Below are positions 1-8,566 of a stretch of 64,000 bases of DNA, piece after piece. Within the stretch, counting starts at the first letter, position 1, and every line of letters begins with the position of its first letter. Source of the stretch: Sinomonas sp. P10A9 (lineage in GTDB: Bacteria > Actinomycetota > Actinomycetes > Actinomycetales > Micrococcaceae); the NCBI RefSeq assembly GCF_041022165.1, contig NZ_CP163302.1, positions 2,480,001-2,544,000 of the forward strand, in the 5' to 3' direction. Both the position numbers and the translations under genes were made by a program. The notes under the pieces were generated by a model. It was not told where the DNA came from and did no database searches. It saw only the letters and a program-made list of their open reading frames with translations.

Positions 1-1
1 C

Positions 2-697
2 CCCGTCTCGGGCCAGTTCCTGCGCAGCACCGATGAGTCGGTTGCCGCCCAGCACAACGCGAAGGTGTACGGCCAGGCGTCCGTCGGGGCCCCGCCCATG
101 TCGGTCCCGCACCTGGACACGCGCTACGTCAACGGCAAGCGCTCGCTCCTGTTCGGCCCGTACGCGGGCTTCTCGACGAACTTCCTCAAGAACGGCTCGC
201 TCTGGGACCTCCCCGGCTCGATACGCCTTGGCAACATCATCCCGATGCTCGCCGTCGGCAAGGACAACATGGACCTCACGGCCTACCTCATCAAGGAAGT
301 CGCCAAGAGCCGCGATGCGAAGGTCCAGGCCCTGCGTGAGTACTTCCCCGAGGCCGCAGGCGACGGCTGGGAACTCATCACCGCGGGCCAGCGCGTGCAG
401 ATCATCAAGAAGAGCGCCTCCAAGGGCGGTGAGCTCCAGTTCGGCACCGAGGTCATCACGGCCCGCGACGGGTCGATCGGTGCCCTCCTCGGAGCCTCGC
501 CGGGCGCTTCCACGGCCGTGCCGATCATGCTGGAGCTCATGCAGCGCTGCTTCCCGAAGAACTTCAAGGGATGGGAACCCAAGTTCAGCGAGATGATGCC
601 GGGCTACGGCCTCAAGCTCAACGAGAACGCGGACCTCGCTGCCGAGATCGCCGCCGACACCGCGACGTCCCTCGGCCTCGCGGCCCCGGCCCGCTAA
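2..697 (+). CDS. mqo: Malate:quinone oxidoreductase, C-terminal part
   Basis: FAD-dependent, membrane-associated oxidation of malate to oxaloacetate with electrons passed to quinone (TCA cycle). The gene enters from the left edge; frame 2 is open from the first full codon, so no start is visible and 231 codons remain. The segment holds the family's C-terminal region: [11 protein letters not shown] near the edge, the stretch [19 protein letters not shown], the substrate-side [14 protein letters not shown], and the end segment with [16 protein letters not shown] followed by MMPGYG. The full family protein is about 490-500 residues, so roughly half is missing. A hairpin follows the stop. Confidence 0.93.
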   Translation, partial: PVSGQFLRSTDESVAAQHNAKVYGQASVGAPPMSVPHLDTRYVNGKRSLLFGPYAGFSTNFLKNGSLWDLPGSIRLGNIIPMLAVGKDNMDLTAYLIKEVAKSRDAKVQALREYFPEAAGDGWELITAGQRVQIIKKSASKGGELQFGTEVITARDGSIGALLGASPGASTAVPIMLELMQRCFPKNFKGWEPKFSEMMPGYGLKLNENADLAAEIAADTATSLGLAAPAR

Positions 698-710
698 GGC
701 GGTCCCTCCT

Positions 711-744
711 CGGCCCGTGACCTCTTCAAGGAGGACGCGGGCCG
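711..744 (+). terminator. Hairpin after mqo
   Basis: CGGCCCG at 711-717 pairs with CGGGCCG at 738-744, with a short inner CTC/GAG pairing. It starts 14 nt after the mqo stop and has no T-run, as is usual in G+C-rich actinobacteria. Confidence 0.45.
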
Positions 745-801
745 TTCGCTACCCGTCCACCTCTTCCCGGCTCGGCCGGGATCCCTGCGAAAGGGCCACT
801 G

Positions 802-3800
802 ATGTTCCGGCTCGCCCGACTGTCCATGGCGAACAGGGCGCTGATCGCGCTCATCATGGTGTTCGCCTCGGTCTTCGGCGTCATCACTGCGGGAAGCCTC
901 AAGCAGGAACTCATCCCGTCCATCGAGTTTCCCCAGCTCACGGTCGTCACGGCGATGGCCGGCGCGTCGCCGGACGTCGTGGACAAGCAGATCGGCCAGC
1001 CGCTGGAGAAGTCGCTCCAGGCCGTCGAGGGCCTCGAGAGCAGCGCATCGACGTCCCGCACCGGGGTCTCGACGATCCGCCTCTCGTTCCAGTACGGGAC
1101 GAACCTCGACCGCGCGCGCAACCAGATCGACCGGGCGATCTCCAACGTGAAGTCCCAGCTGCCCGCCGATGCCTCGCCGAACACCCTCGCGGGCAGCATC
1201 AGCGACTTCCCGATCGTCTTCATCGCAGTCTCCTCGGACAAGCGGCTCAGCGAGCTCGACACCCAGCTGATCCAGCAGGCGGTCCCGAAGCTCACGAAGA
1301 TCGACGGAGTCCGCAGCGTGGACGTGACCGGGGGCGCGACGCAGCACCTCCAGATCCAGCCGGACCAGGCGGCCATGGCGAGCCGCGGCGTCGACATCGG
1401 TTCGATCCGCACGGCCCTGCAGAACAGCGGTTCGCTCGTCCCGATCGGCACGGTGTCCGAGCAGGGCAAGACCCTCTCCCTCCAGGCCGGGAGCCCCGTC
1501 GACTCGACGGATGCGGTCAAGGGCCTGCCGCTCACCGGCGCGAAGCAGCCGACCACCATCGGCGACGTCTCAGCCGTCACAATCGAGGACGACGCCCCGA
1601 CGTCGATCACCCGCACCGACGGCAAGCCCACTCTCGCGCTGTCCGTGACGAAGAAGCCGGAGGGCGACACCGTGGCGGTCTCGCACGCCGTGCGCGACGC
1701 GCTCCCCCAGCTGGCCTCGGACCTCGGCTCGAACGCGAAGATGACCGCCGTCTTCGATCAGGCGCCGTTCATCGAGAAGTCCATCCGCGACCTCGCGACC
1801 GAGGGACTCCTGGGACTCGGATTCGCCGTCCTGACGATCCTCGTCTTCCTCCTCTCCGTCCGCTCGACCCTCGTCACGGCCGTCTCCATCCCCCTCTCGC
1901 TCCTCATCACGTTCATCGGGCTGTACGCCTCGAAGTACTCGCTGAACATCCTCACGCTCGGGGCGCTCACGATCGCGATCGGCCGCGTCGTCGACGACTC
2001 GATCGTGGTCATCGAGAACATCAAGCGGCACCTGAGCTACGGCGAGGAGAAGACGACGGCGATCCTGGGCGCCGTGCGAGAAGTCGCCGCCGCAGTGACC
2101 GCCTCGACGCTCACGACCGTCGCGGTCTTCCTGCCCATCGCGTTCGTCGGCAACCTCGCGGGCGAGCTGTTCCGGCCGTTCGCGCTCACGGTCACGATCG
2201 CCCTGCTCGCATCACTCGTCGTCTCTCTCACGATCGTTCCGGTGCTCGCATACTGGTTCCTCGGGCACAAGTCACCCGGCGCCGTGAACCCCGCAGAAGT
2301 CGAAGCCCAGGCGCACGAGAAGGAGCGCCGCAGCCTGCTCCAGCGCGGCTATCTTCCGATCCTCCACAGGACCCAGAAGCACCCCGTCATCACGCTCGTG
2401 GCGGGCGCGCTCATTCTCGTGGGCACGTTCGCCCTCACGCCGCTCCTTCCGACCAACCTCCTCGGCAACACGGGCCAGAACAACTTCACCGTGACGCAGA
2501 AGCTAGACCCGGGCACAAGCCTCGACGCGACGAGCACTGCCGCCGCGAAGGTCGAGGACGCGCTCCGCGGCATCGACGGGATCCAGACGGTCCAGGTCAC
2601 GATCGGCAACTCCACGACCGGCTTCAGCGCCTTCCTCTCCTCTGGCGCCTCGAACGCGACCTTCACGGTCATCACGGACGAGTCCAAGGACCAGGCTGCG
2701 CTCCAGCAGCAGGTGCGCGACGCCGTCGGGCACCTCAGCGGTGCCGGCACCGTCTCGGTGGGGAGCCAGCAGAGCGGTTTCGGCACGGCCTCGACCGTCG
2801 ACGTGACGGTCAAGGCACCCGACTCCGCCGCGCTTGCGAAGGCCAACGACGCCGTCTCGGCGGCTCTCAAGGATGTCCCCGGCGCGACGGGCGTGACGAG
2901 CAACCTCGCCGCCGGCCAGCCTGTGGTCCAGGTGAAGGTGGACCGCGCGAAGGCCGCTGCCGCTGGCCTCAATGAGCAGCAGATCAGCACGGCGCTCGCC
3001 GCGACCGTGAGCCCGATTCCCGCGGGAACCGTGCGGATCGACACGACGGACTACCCGGTCCGCATCGGCAAGGGAACACAGTTCCAAAGCATCGATGCCG
3101 TCCGAGCCATGCCGATCGCCGGCGCGCCGGGCGGGCTGACGCTTGGGCAGATCGCTTCCGTCACAGCCGTCGACGTCCCGGTGACGGTGACGAGCACGGC
3201 CGGACAGCGCACGGCGACGGTATCGGTGACGCCCGGCGACACGAATCTCGGCTCGGTCAGCGCCGAGGTCACCAAGCGTGTGGCGGATCTGACGCTCGAC
3301 GGCGGCGCGACGGCGTCCGTGGGCGGCGCGGCGAGCCAGCAGACCCAGTCGTTCCAGCAGCTCGGTCTGGCACTCCTCGCGGCCATCGCGATCGTCTACG
3401 TCATCATGGTCGCTGCCTTCAAGAGCCTCCTCCAGCCGCTGGTGCTGCTCGTCTCCGTCCCGTTCGCGGCGACAGGCGCGATCGTGCTGCTCCTCGCGAC
3501 GCGGATTCCGCTGGGGCTGCCATCCCTCATCGGCCTGCTCATGCTCGTTGGCATCGTCGTGACCAACGCGATCGTCCTCATCGACCTCATCAACCAGTAC
3601 CGGCGGCCGCACCGCGGCAGGCCCGCGCTGCCGCTCGCCGAGGCGATCGAACAGGGCGCGCGCCAACGACTGCGGCCGATCCTCATGACCGCGCTCGCGA
3701 CGATCTTCGCGCTCACGCCGATGGCCCTCGGGCTCACCGGCGGCGGGGGCTTCATCTCGCAGCCGCTCGCCGTCGTCGTCATCGGCGGTCTGGTGTCCTC

Positions 3801-3993
3801 GACGACGCTCACACTCGTCCTCGTGCCCGTCCTGTACCGGCTTGTGGAGGGCCGGCTCGAGAAGAGCAGGCTCCTGCGCGGCCTGAAGCGCACCCCAGAA
3901 CTCCCGGCCGACGACGTCGATGACACAGACGAGGGCGATTGGACGACGGGTGCCGTGCCGAAGGTCACCGGACGGCGGGCCGCCAAGGCATAA
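802..3993 (+). CDS. RND-superfamily efflux permease (AcrB/HAE1-like)
   Basis: Proton-driven exporter of the inner-membrane RND type, 1063 residues. It begins with a transmembrane helix (MANRALIALIMVFASVFGVI) followed by a large extracytoplasmic porter region; TM helices 2-6 lie near residues 330-490, a second porter region follows, and the last helices are near 850-1010. The helix-4 proton-relay motif is GRVVDDSIVVIENIKRH, keeping the Asp pair. AAGG lies 8 nt before the ATG. A charged tail of about 45 residues ends the protein. No membrane-fusion protein or outer-membrane channel gene is adjacent, which fits a Gram-positive solo RND pump. The substrate cannot be read from sequence. Confidence 0.92.
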   Translation: MFRLARLSMANRALIALIMVFASVFGVITAGSLKQELIPSIEFPQLTVVTAMAGASPDVVDKQIGQPLEKSLQAVEGLESSASTSRTGVSTIRLSFQYGTNLDRARNQIDRAISNVKSQLPADASPNTLAGSISDFPIVFIAVSSDKRLSELDTQLIQQAVPKLTKIDGVRSVDVTGGATQHLQIQPDQAAMASRGVDIGSIRTALQNSGSLVPIGTVSEQGKTLSLQAGSPVDSTDAVKGLPLTGAKQPTTIGDVSAVTIEDDAPTSITRTDGKPTLALSVTKKPEGDTVAVSHAVRDALPQLASDLGSNAKMTAVFDQAPFIEKSIRDLATEGLLGLGFAVLTILVFLLSVRSTLVTAVSIPLSLLITFIGLYASKYSLNILTLGALTIAIGRVVDDSIVVIENIKRHLSYGEEKTTAILGAVREVAAAVTASTLTTVAVFLPIAFVGNLAGELFRPFALTVTIALLASLVVSLTIVPVLAYWFLGHKSPGAVNPAEVEAQAHEKERRSLLQRGYLPILHRTQKHPVITLVAGALILVGTFALTPLLPTNLLGNTGQNNFTVTQKLDPGTSLDATSTAAAKVEDALRGIDGIQTVQVTIGNSTTGFSAFLSSGASNATFTVITDESKDQAALQQQVRDAVGHLSGAGTVSVGSQQSGFGTASTVDVTVKAPDSAALAKANDAVSAALKDVPGATGVTSNLAAGQPVVQVKVDRAKAAAAGLNEQQISTALAATVSPIPAGTVRIDTTDYPVRIGKGTQFQSIDAVRAMPIAGAPGGLTLGQIASVTAVDVPVTVTSTAGQRTATVSVTPGDTNLGSVSAEVTKRVADLTLDGGATASVGGAASQQTQSFQQLGLALLAAIAIVYVIMVAAFKSLLQPLVLLVSVPFAATGAIVLLLATRIPLGLPSLIGLLMLVGIVVTNAIVLIDLINQYRRPHRGRPALPLAEAIEQGARQRLRPILMTALATIFALTPMALGLTGGGGFISQPLAVVVIGGLVSSTTLTLVLVPVLYRLVEGRLEKSRLLRGLKRTPELPADDVDDTDEGDWTTGAVPKVTGRRAAKA

Positions 3994-4030
3994 GGCATAA
4001 CGGAACCGGGAATGATCAGGGGACCTCACC

Positions 4031-4064
4031 CGTTGAGATAGATGCAAATGCATTTATCTCAACG
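4031..4064. promoter_or_regulatory. 34-bp palindromic operator, probably for MarR
   Basis: Arms CGTTGAGATA (4031-4040) and TATCTCAACG (4055-4064) are perfect. Inside them ATGCA (4042-4046) pairs with TGCAT (4049-4053), so only the central AA and one G/T pair break symmetry. It lies 40 nt upstream of the monooxygenase start and in front of a two-gene operon that ends with marR. Binding by that MarR protein is inferred from position and dyad shape. Confidence 0.7.
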
Positions 4065-4104
4065 TGCGGCAGCTCAGGGCAACCGCGTGAGGAAAGGTCG
4101 TTCC

Positions 4105-5277
4105 ATGCAGTTCGGTATCTTCAGCGTCGGAGATGTCACCCTCGACCCGACGACCGGCCACATGCCGTCCGAGGGCGAGCGGATCCAGGCGATCGTGAAG
4201 ATCGCCAAGCACGCCGAGGAGGTGGGGCTCGACGTCTTCGCGACGGGCGAGCACCACAATCCCCCGTTCTACCCGAGCTCGCCGACCACCCTCCTGGGGT
4301 ACATCGGCGCGCAGACCGAGAAGATCATCCTCTCCACGACCACGACCCTCATCACCACCAACGATCCGGTGAAGATCGCCGAGGACTTCGGGATGCTCCA
4401 GCATCTCGTGGGCGGCCGCACGGACCTCGTGCTGGGCCGCGGCAATACCGCACCCGTCTACCCCTGGTTCGGCAAGAGCCCGCAGGACTCCCTCGAGCTG
4501 ACGATCGAGAACTACGCGCTACTGCGCCGCCTGTGGGACGAGGAGACCGTCACGTGGAGCGGCAAGTTCCGCACCCCGCTGCACAACTTCACGGTCACGC
4601 CGCGCCCCCTCGACGAGGTGGCCCCGTTCGTGTGGCACGGCTCCATCCGCACCCCGCAGATCGCCGAGCTCGCCGCCTACTACGGCGACGGCTTCTTCGC
4701 CAACAACATCTTCTGGCCGAAGGAGCACTACATCCGCCTCATCAACCTCTACCGCGAGCGGTTCGAGCACTACGGGCATGGCAAGGCGAGCCAGGCGATC
4801 GTGGGCCTCGGCGGCCAGTTCTTCATGCGCAAGAACTCCCAGGACGCCAAGCGGGATTTCCGCCCCTACTTCGACAACGCACCCGTCTATGGACACGGGC
4901 CCTCGATGGAGGAGTTCACCGCGCAGACCCCGCTGACCGTGGGCAGCCCGGCCGAGTTCGTCGAGAAGACCCTCGCGTTCCGCGACTACTTCGGCGACTA
5001 CCAGCGCCAGCTGTTCCTCGTGGACCACGCGGGCCTTCCGCTCAAGACCGTGCTCGAGCAGCTCGACCTGCTCGGCGAGGTGCTTCCCGAGCTCAAGGCG
5101 GGCTTCGCCGAGGGGCGTCCCGCGGACGTCCCCGAGGGGCCGACGCACGCCGCGCGAGTCGCGGCCCGCAGCGCTGCCATGTCCGGGGCAGAGACGGCCG
5201 AGTCGGACGCAGGCACCGGGACCGGGTCGGCTGCGGGGGCGTCGGCTGAGGCGACCGCCGGGGCGACGGCGCGGTGA
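4105..5277 (+). CDS. LLM-class flavin-dependent oxidoreductase (luciferase-like)
   Basis: Flavin-dependent monooxygenase of the bacterial luciferase-like family, 390 residues. It starts MQFGIFSVGD; an earlier ATG at 4042 lies inside the palindromic operator and has no ribosome site, whereas ATG 4105 follows GAGGAAAGG. The (beta/alpha)8 fold shows in VFATGEHHNPPF, ILSTTTTLITTNDPVKIAEDF and LVGGRTDLVLGRGNTAPVYP. The last 50 residues are Ala/Gly/Thr-rich low-complexity sequence not needed by the fold. The stop overlaps the GTG start of marR, so the two are co-translated. Substrate unknown; electrophile or antibiotic detoxification is common for MarR-linked members, which is inference. Confidence 0.87.
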   Translation: MQFGIFSVGDVTLDPTTGHMPSEGERIQAIVKIAKHAEEVGLDVFATGEHHNPPFYPSSPTTLLGYIGAQTEKIILSTTTTLITTNDPVKIAEDFGMLQHLVGGRTDLVLGRGNTAPVYPWFGKSPQDSLELTIENYALLRRLWDEETVTWSGKFRTPLHNFTVTPRPLDEVAPFVWHGSIRTPQIAELAAYYGDGFFANNIFWPKEHYIRLINLYRERFEHYGHGKASQAIVGLGGQFFMRKNSQDAKRDFRPYFDNAPVYGHGPSMEEFTAQTPLTVGSPAEFVEKTLAFRDYFGDYQRQLFLVDHAGLPLKTVLEQLDLLGEVLPELKAGFAEGRPADVPEGPTHAARVAARSAAMSGAETAESDAGTGTGSAAGASAEATAGATAR

Positions 5278-5825
5278 GCACGCAGCCGGTGGCCGGCACC
5301 GGTCCCGCGCCCGACACCGCGCCCTCGCTCATGGCAGCTCCGGCGCCTTCCCGCCCGGCGGCTCCCGGGCCCACACCCTCGGTGAAGGACGTCTCGGAGG
5401 CCTGGGAGTCGCTCTTCCGCGCCCAGGTGGCGGTAATGCGCCGCCTGCAGCGCGACCCGGCCTTCCGGAAGCTCGGCATGAATGCCTACGACGTGCTCTT
5501 CACCCTGAGCACGTGCGAGGGCGCGGGCCTTCGGCTCAACGAGCTCAACGACCACGTGCTGCTGGCCCAATCGAGCCTGTCGAGGCTCGTCGAACGACTC
5601 GCGAAGCAGGGCCTCGTGGCGCGCGAGAGCTCGCCCGAGGACGGGCGCGGCGTCGTCGTGCGGCTCACGGACGAGGGCGCACGGCTCCAGCGCGAGGTGG
5701 GGCGCGCCCACGTGAGGGAGATCCAGCGCATCATGGGCGACGCCCTCGACACTGGCGGGCTGGCCGCGCTGCGGGACCTCACCGAGCGCGTCCGCGCGCA
5801 CGTCGTCGCCCACCACCCGCTCTGA
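5274..5825 (+). CDS. MarR-family transcriptional regulator
   Basis: Dimeric winged-helix repressor, 183 residues. It starts at a GTG that shares GTGA with the upstream stop. The first 40 residues are Pro/Ala-rich. The core has the MarR helix-turn-helix LRLNELNDHVLLAQSSLSRLV followed by the wing AKQGLVARESSPEDGRG, which contains the family's D-x-R-G turn. Being second gene behind the 4031-4064 palindrome, it most likely represses its own operon until a ligand of the monooxygenase pathway binds. Confidence 0.9.
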   Translation: MSTQPVAGTGPAPDTAPSLMAAPAPSRPAAPGPTPSVKDVSEAWESLFRAQVAVMRRLQRDPAFRKLGMNAYDVLFTLSTCEGAGLRLNELNDHVLLAQSSLSRLVERLAKQGLVARESSPEDGRGVVVRLTDEGARLQREVGRAHVREIQRIMGDALDTGGLAALRDLTERVRAHVVAHHPL

Positions 5826-5851
5826 CCGCACCCCGTGACGTGGGGGTGCGG
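5826..5851. terminator. Hairpin between convergent genes
   Basis: CCGCACCCC (5826-5834) and GGGGTGCGG (5843-5851) form a 9-bp stem directly after the marR stop. The next gene runs towards it on the minus strand, so it can serve both. Confidence 0.55.
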
Positions 5852-5870
5852 AGGCACAGCTCGCGAGCCC

Positions 5871-6674
5871 TCAGGCTAGGCGGACGGAGGCCCGGGGGTC
5901 CTCGAACGGGAGCTCGTCGGCCACGGCCGTGACGGTGAGCTTCTTGAGCACGATCCGCCCGCCGACGGTCGAGAGGAACGCCGTGTCCGCGGAATCCCGG
6001 CCGGCCGTGATGCGGACCATCGAGGCGCGCGGGGCGAGGCCCGTCGGGTCGATCACGTGCCACGCGCCGTCCACGTAGGCCTCGGCCACCGCATGGAAGT
6101 CCATGGGCCTCAGCCCGGGGGCATACACTGCCGCGAGCCGCGCCGGGACGTCCTTGGCCCGCAACAGCGCGATCGCGAGGTGGGCGAAGTCGCGGCACAC
6201 ACCGCGCCGGTGGAGGAGCGTCTCCACCGCACCGTCGGTGCCACGGGACGAGCCGCTCACGTAGGCGAGCTGGCGGTTGACCCAGTCACGGACCGCCTGG
6301 ACGAGCTCAAGACCCCGGAGAGTCCCGAATTCGGCGTACGACGTGGGCAGGAGCCGGTCGCTCTCGGCGTACCTGCTGGGGCGCACGTAGCGGATCAGCT
6401 CGATCTCGTCGACGGGCTCCGGCTCGCTCGTTCCCTCGACGCGGGCCGTGTAGGCGACCTCGACGTGTGCGGGCTCGGGCAGCTCGAGCACGTGGAATCG
6501 CCCGCCGTGGCCGTCCAGCAGTTCCCGCGGTTCCACCGCCGCCCCGTCCGCGGTGACAACGAGTTCCTCCTCGAAGGACGTGTAGCCGGGGTGGCGGGCG
6601 ACGGCAATCGCCATCGCCAGCTTGGTCTGTGCCGCGGTCGTGAACGACAGCTGGGCACCGACGGTGCGCTGCAT
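5871..6674 (-). CDS. Transglutaminase-like family protein
   Basis: 267 residues with the bacterial transglutaminase-like (papain fold) layout: an N-terminal beta-rich domain (residues 1-130, with RYVRPSRYAESD) and a C-terminal catalytic core. The triad is visible as Cys in HRRGVCRDFAHLAIALLRA, His in PMDFHAVAEAYV and Asp in WHVIDPTGLAP. No signal peptide, so cytoplasmic. These proteins are usually amidases or proteases; no substrate can be named. GGGAG lies 4 nt before the ATG. The gene is 15 nt behind the lipoprotein gene on the same strand and is probably transcribed with it. Confidence 0.88.
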   Translation of the reverse strand: MQRTVGAQLSFTTAAQTKLAMAIAVARHPGYTSFEEELVVTADGAAVEPRELLDGHGGRFHVLELPEPAHVEVAYTARVEGTSEPEPVDEIELIRYVRPSRYAESDRLLPTSYAEFGTLRGLELVQAVRDWVNRQLAYVSGSSRGTDGAVETLLHRRGVCRDFAHLAIALLRAKDVPARLAAVYAPGLRPMDFHAVAEAYVDGAWHVIDPTGLAPRASMVRITAGRDSADTAFLSTVGGRIVLKKLTVTAVADELPFEDPRASVRLA

Positions 6675-6689
6675 GGGGCTCCCGTAGGG

Positions 6690-7598
6690 CTAGTTCTGGG
6701 TGAAGGCCAGCGACATGATCATGCGCTGCGCGTCCGCGAAGTCGCCCGAGTCGCGGACGTAGGCCGACGCCTGAGCTAGGGTATCGAAAGATTTGAGGGG
6801 CGCAACCTTCGCATCGGTTTGGGGGGGTGTGGCCGCGATGGTGTCGGCGAACGAGTAGCCGCCGATGCCCGCGGGACCGGGCACAACGTTGACGAGCACG
6901 CACGCCTTGCCGTCCTGGGCGGAGGTGGCGAGGCCCGTGAGACCGAACGTGCCGAAGAACTTGTAGCCCTGGATCACGCGGAACACGAACCGCGGCGTGA
7001 TGACGTTCGGGCCATCCGCGAACGGCACCGTCACGGGAAGGCTGTTGAGCACTGAGTAGGCCTTGGCCTGTGCGGGGTCGCATGTGGACGGCGCCGGCAC
7101 CGGGAGGCCCGTGGCGAGCGCCGCGACAAAGGTCCCGTCCGCCTTCTTGACCTCGAGGCGCAGGGACCCAGCGGCCGCACCGGGAGCCGGATCGGTGGAC
7201 TGGACGATCCATGCCGCGGGCAGATCGAACTTCACCTTCTTGGCCGGATCCGTATACGTCTTCCACTGGGCGCTCGTGGCGCCCGGCGAGGGCGTTCCCG
7301 ACGACGCCGCGGGACCACTCGCCGTCGTGCCTCCCGCGCCCGGGCTGCCGGACGTCGGGCCGCCGGGCGCCGCCGACGACGACCCGCTCGGAACGCCAGT
7401 CCACACCGGTTCCGTGGAACCCGCGCCGCACCCGGCCAGAGCCACTGTGAGAACCGCGGCGACGGCGATCGCGGCGCCCGCCGCGATGACATGGTTGGCG
7501 GCTGCTGCCCGGTGTCCAGTCCGGCGTCCGGTCCAGTGTCCGGTTCGGTGTCCCGTGCGCGGCGCACTGTGGGGTGCACTTCGGGGCGTGACGTCCAT
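6690..7598 (-). CDS. Predicted lipoprotein of unknown function
   Basis: 302 residues. A hydrophobic segment (AAGAAIAVAAVLTVALAGC) ends in a lipobox with Cys57, so the mature protein should be lipid-anchored outside the cell. A Ser/Gly/Pro-rich linker of about 50 residues precedes a globular C-terminal domain (from WKTYTDPAKKVKFDLPAAW) that I do not recognise. The region before the membrane segment is unusually long (about 37 residues) and repetitive, with RTGH/WTGR units coded by a short imperfect DNA repeat (about 7508-7560). A TAGGGT box 6 nt upstream supports this start. Confidence 0.75.
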   Translation of the reverse strand: MDVTPRSAPHSAPRTGHRTGHWTGRRTGHRAAAANHVIAAGAAIAVAAVLTVALAGCGAGSTEPVWTGVPSGSSSAAPGGPTSGSPGAGGTTASGPAASSGTPSPGATSAQWKTYTDPAKKVKFDLPAAWIVQSTDPAPGAAAGSLRLEVKKADGTFVAALATGLPVPAPSTCDPAQAKAYSVLNSLPVTVPFADGPNVITPRFVFRVIQGYKFFGTFGLTGLATSAQDGKACVLVNVVPGPAGIGGYSFADTIAATPPQTDAKVAPLKSFDTLAQASAYVRDSGDFADAQRMIMSLAFTQN

Positions 7599-7604
7599 GC
7601 CCCC

Positions 7605-7610
7605 ACCCTA
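7605..7610 (-). promoter_or_regulatory. -10 box, leaderless start of the lipoprotein gene
   Basis: TAGGGT on the minus strand, 6 nt before ATG 7598. This TAnnnT spacing puts transcription start at or next to the start codon. Confidence 0.5.
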
Positions 7611-7628
7611 GCGAAGCGGGGGCCCGAG

Positions 7629-7634
7629 TAGTCT
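7629..7634 (+). promoter_or_regulatory. -10 box, leaderless start of the DUF1684 gene
   Basis: TAGTCT, 6 nt before ATG 7641. It stands 18 bp from the opposing -10 box, so the two divergent promoters overlap face to face. Confidence 0.5.
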
Positions 7635-7640
7635 TGCGCC

Positions 7641-8441
7641 ATGCGCGAGGATCACAAGGACGCAAGGTCGGACGGCCAGGACGGCCAGGGCGAACAGGAT
7701 GGCCCGGCCAGCCCAGACAGCACGGAATGGTCCGACGCCGAGTGGGAGGATGCCCAGGCGGCCTTGGACCTGCCGGCGCACGAGGTGGTCGACTGGCGCC
7801 TGCGCATGTTCTCGGTCTACGAACGGGTCCGGGCCGCGGCCAGCCCACGCGAAGCCCACGCGCTGTGGCGGCGCGAGCGTGACGCACTCATGGGAACGCA
7901 CCCCGCGTCGCCGCTCCTGTTGCGGGACCGTGCGGCGTTCACCGGCCTCTCGGTGGCCGACTACGATCCCGCGTACCGCTTCGAACTGCCACTCAGCCCC
8001 GGGGGCGCGGGGCAGGAGCGCCCCGTGCGGACCGGCACCGATGGCGTGGTGCCGTTCGTGAGGCTCGGAACCTTCGAGGTCCCCGGGATCGGTTCCGTCG
8101 CCGCGTGGCGGCATCAGGGCTACGGCGGCGGGATCTTCGTCCCGTTCCGTGATGCCACGGCGGGGAGGACCGGCGGTGGGGCGGGATCGTACGGCGCTGG
8201 CCGGTACCTCATCGACACGATCAAGGGCGCGTTCCTCGGAGTCGCCGAGGAGACGGCCGCACGGAACTCCGCTGCCCCGGACCGTGCGCACGACGGCGCG
8301 CGGCTGGGTCCGCGCTTCATCCTCGACTTCAACTTCGCGTACAACCCCAGCTGCGCGTACAACGAGGCATGGGCGTGCCCGTTGCCCGGGCCCGAGAACC
8401 GCGTCGAGGCTGAGATCCCGGTTGGCGAACTGTACGGGTGA
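7641..8441 (+). CDS. DUF1684 domain-containing protein
   Basis: 266 residues. After a charged Asp/Gly-rich start of about 45 residues the DUF1684 hallmarks appear in order: WRLRMFSVYERVR with ALWRRERDALMGTHPASPL, then FVPFRDATAG, RYLIDTIKGAF, and the end signature LDFNFAYNPSCAYNEAWACP. The family is widespread in actinobacteria and its biochemical role is not established. No membrane segments. The start is supported by the leaderless -10 box. A fumarylacetoacetase-family gene follows 125 nt downstream on the same strand. Confidence 0.88.
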   Translation: MREDHKDARSDGQDGQGEQDGPASPDSTEWSDAEWEDAQAALDLPAHEVVDWRLRMFSVYERVRAAASPREAHALWRRERDALMGTHPASPLLLRDRAAFTGLSVADYDPAYRFELPLSPGGAGQERPVRTGTDGVVPFVRLGTFEVPGIGSVAAWRHQGYGGGIFVPFRDATAGRTGGGAGSYGAGRYLIDTIKGAFLGVAEETAARNSAAPDRAHDGARLGPRFILDFNFAYNPSCAYNEAWACPLPGPENRVEAEIPVGELYG

Positions 8442-8566
8442 CCGGCCGGCGCGTGGCTGTGAATCCATGTGTGCCCTGACCCTACGCAATCCTGCTCCCC
8501 GCGCCACTATCGCTTCCGCAACGCCACTCCCCCGCGCCATGCCCCAGGCGGCCCCCGGGACATAGG

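Noticed and set aside
717..2975. 752-codon Arg/Pro-rich open frame on the plus strand
   Set aside because: It is an out-of-frame shadow of the RND permease in G+C-rich DNA and has no recognisable domain.
2503..4053. 516-codon open frame on the minus strand
   Set aside because: Arg/His/Glu-rich antisense shadow of the RND gene, whose own frame has clear transmembrane and proton-relay motifs.
7245..7256. GTATAC inside the lipoprotein gene as a second GntR site
   Set aside because: Only the 6-base core matches and it lies within coding DNA; chance is the simpler explanation.
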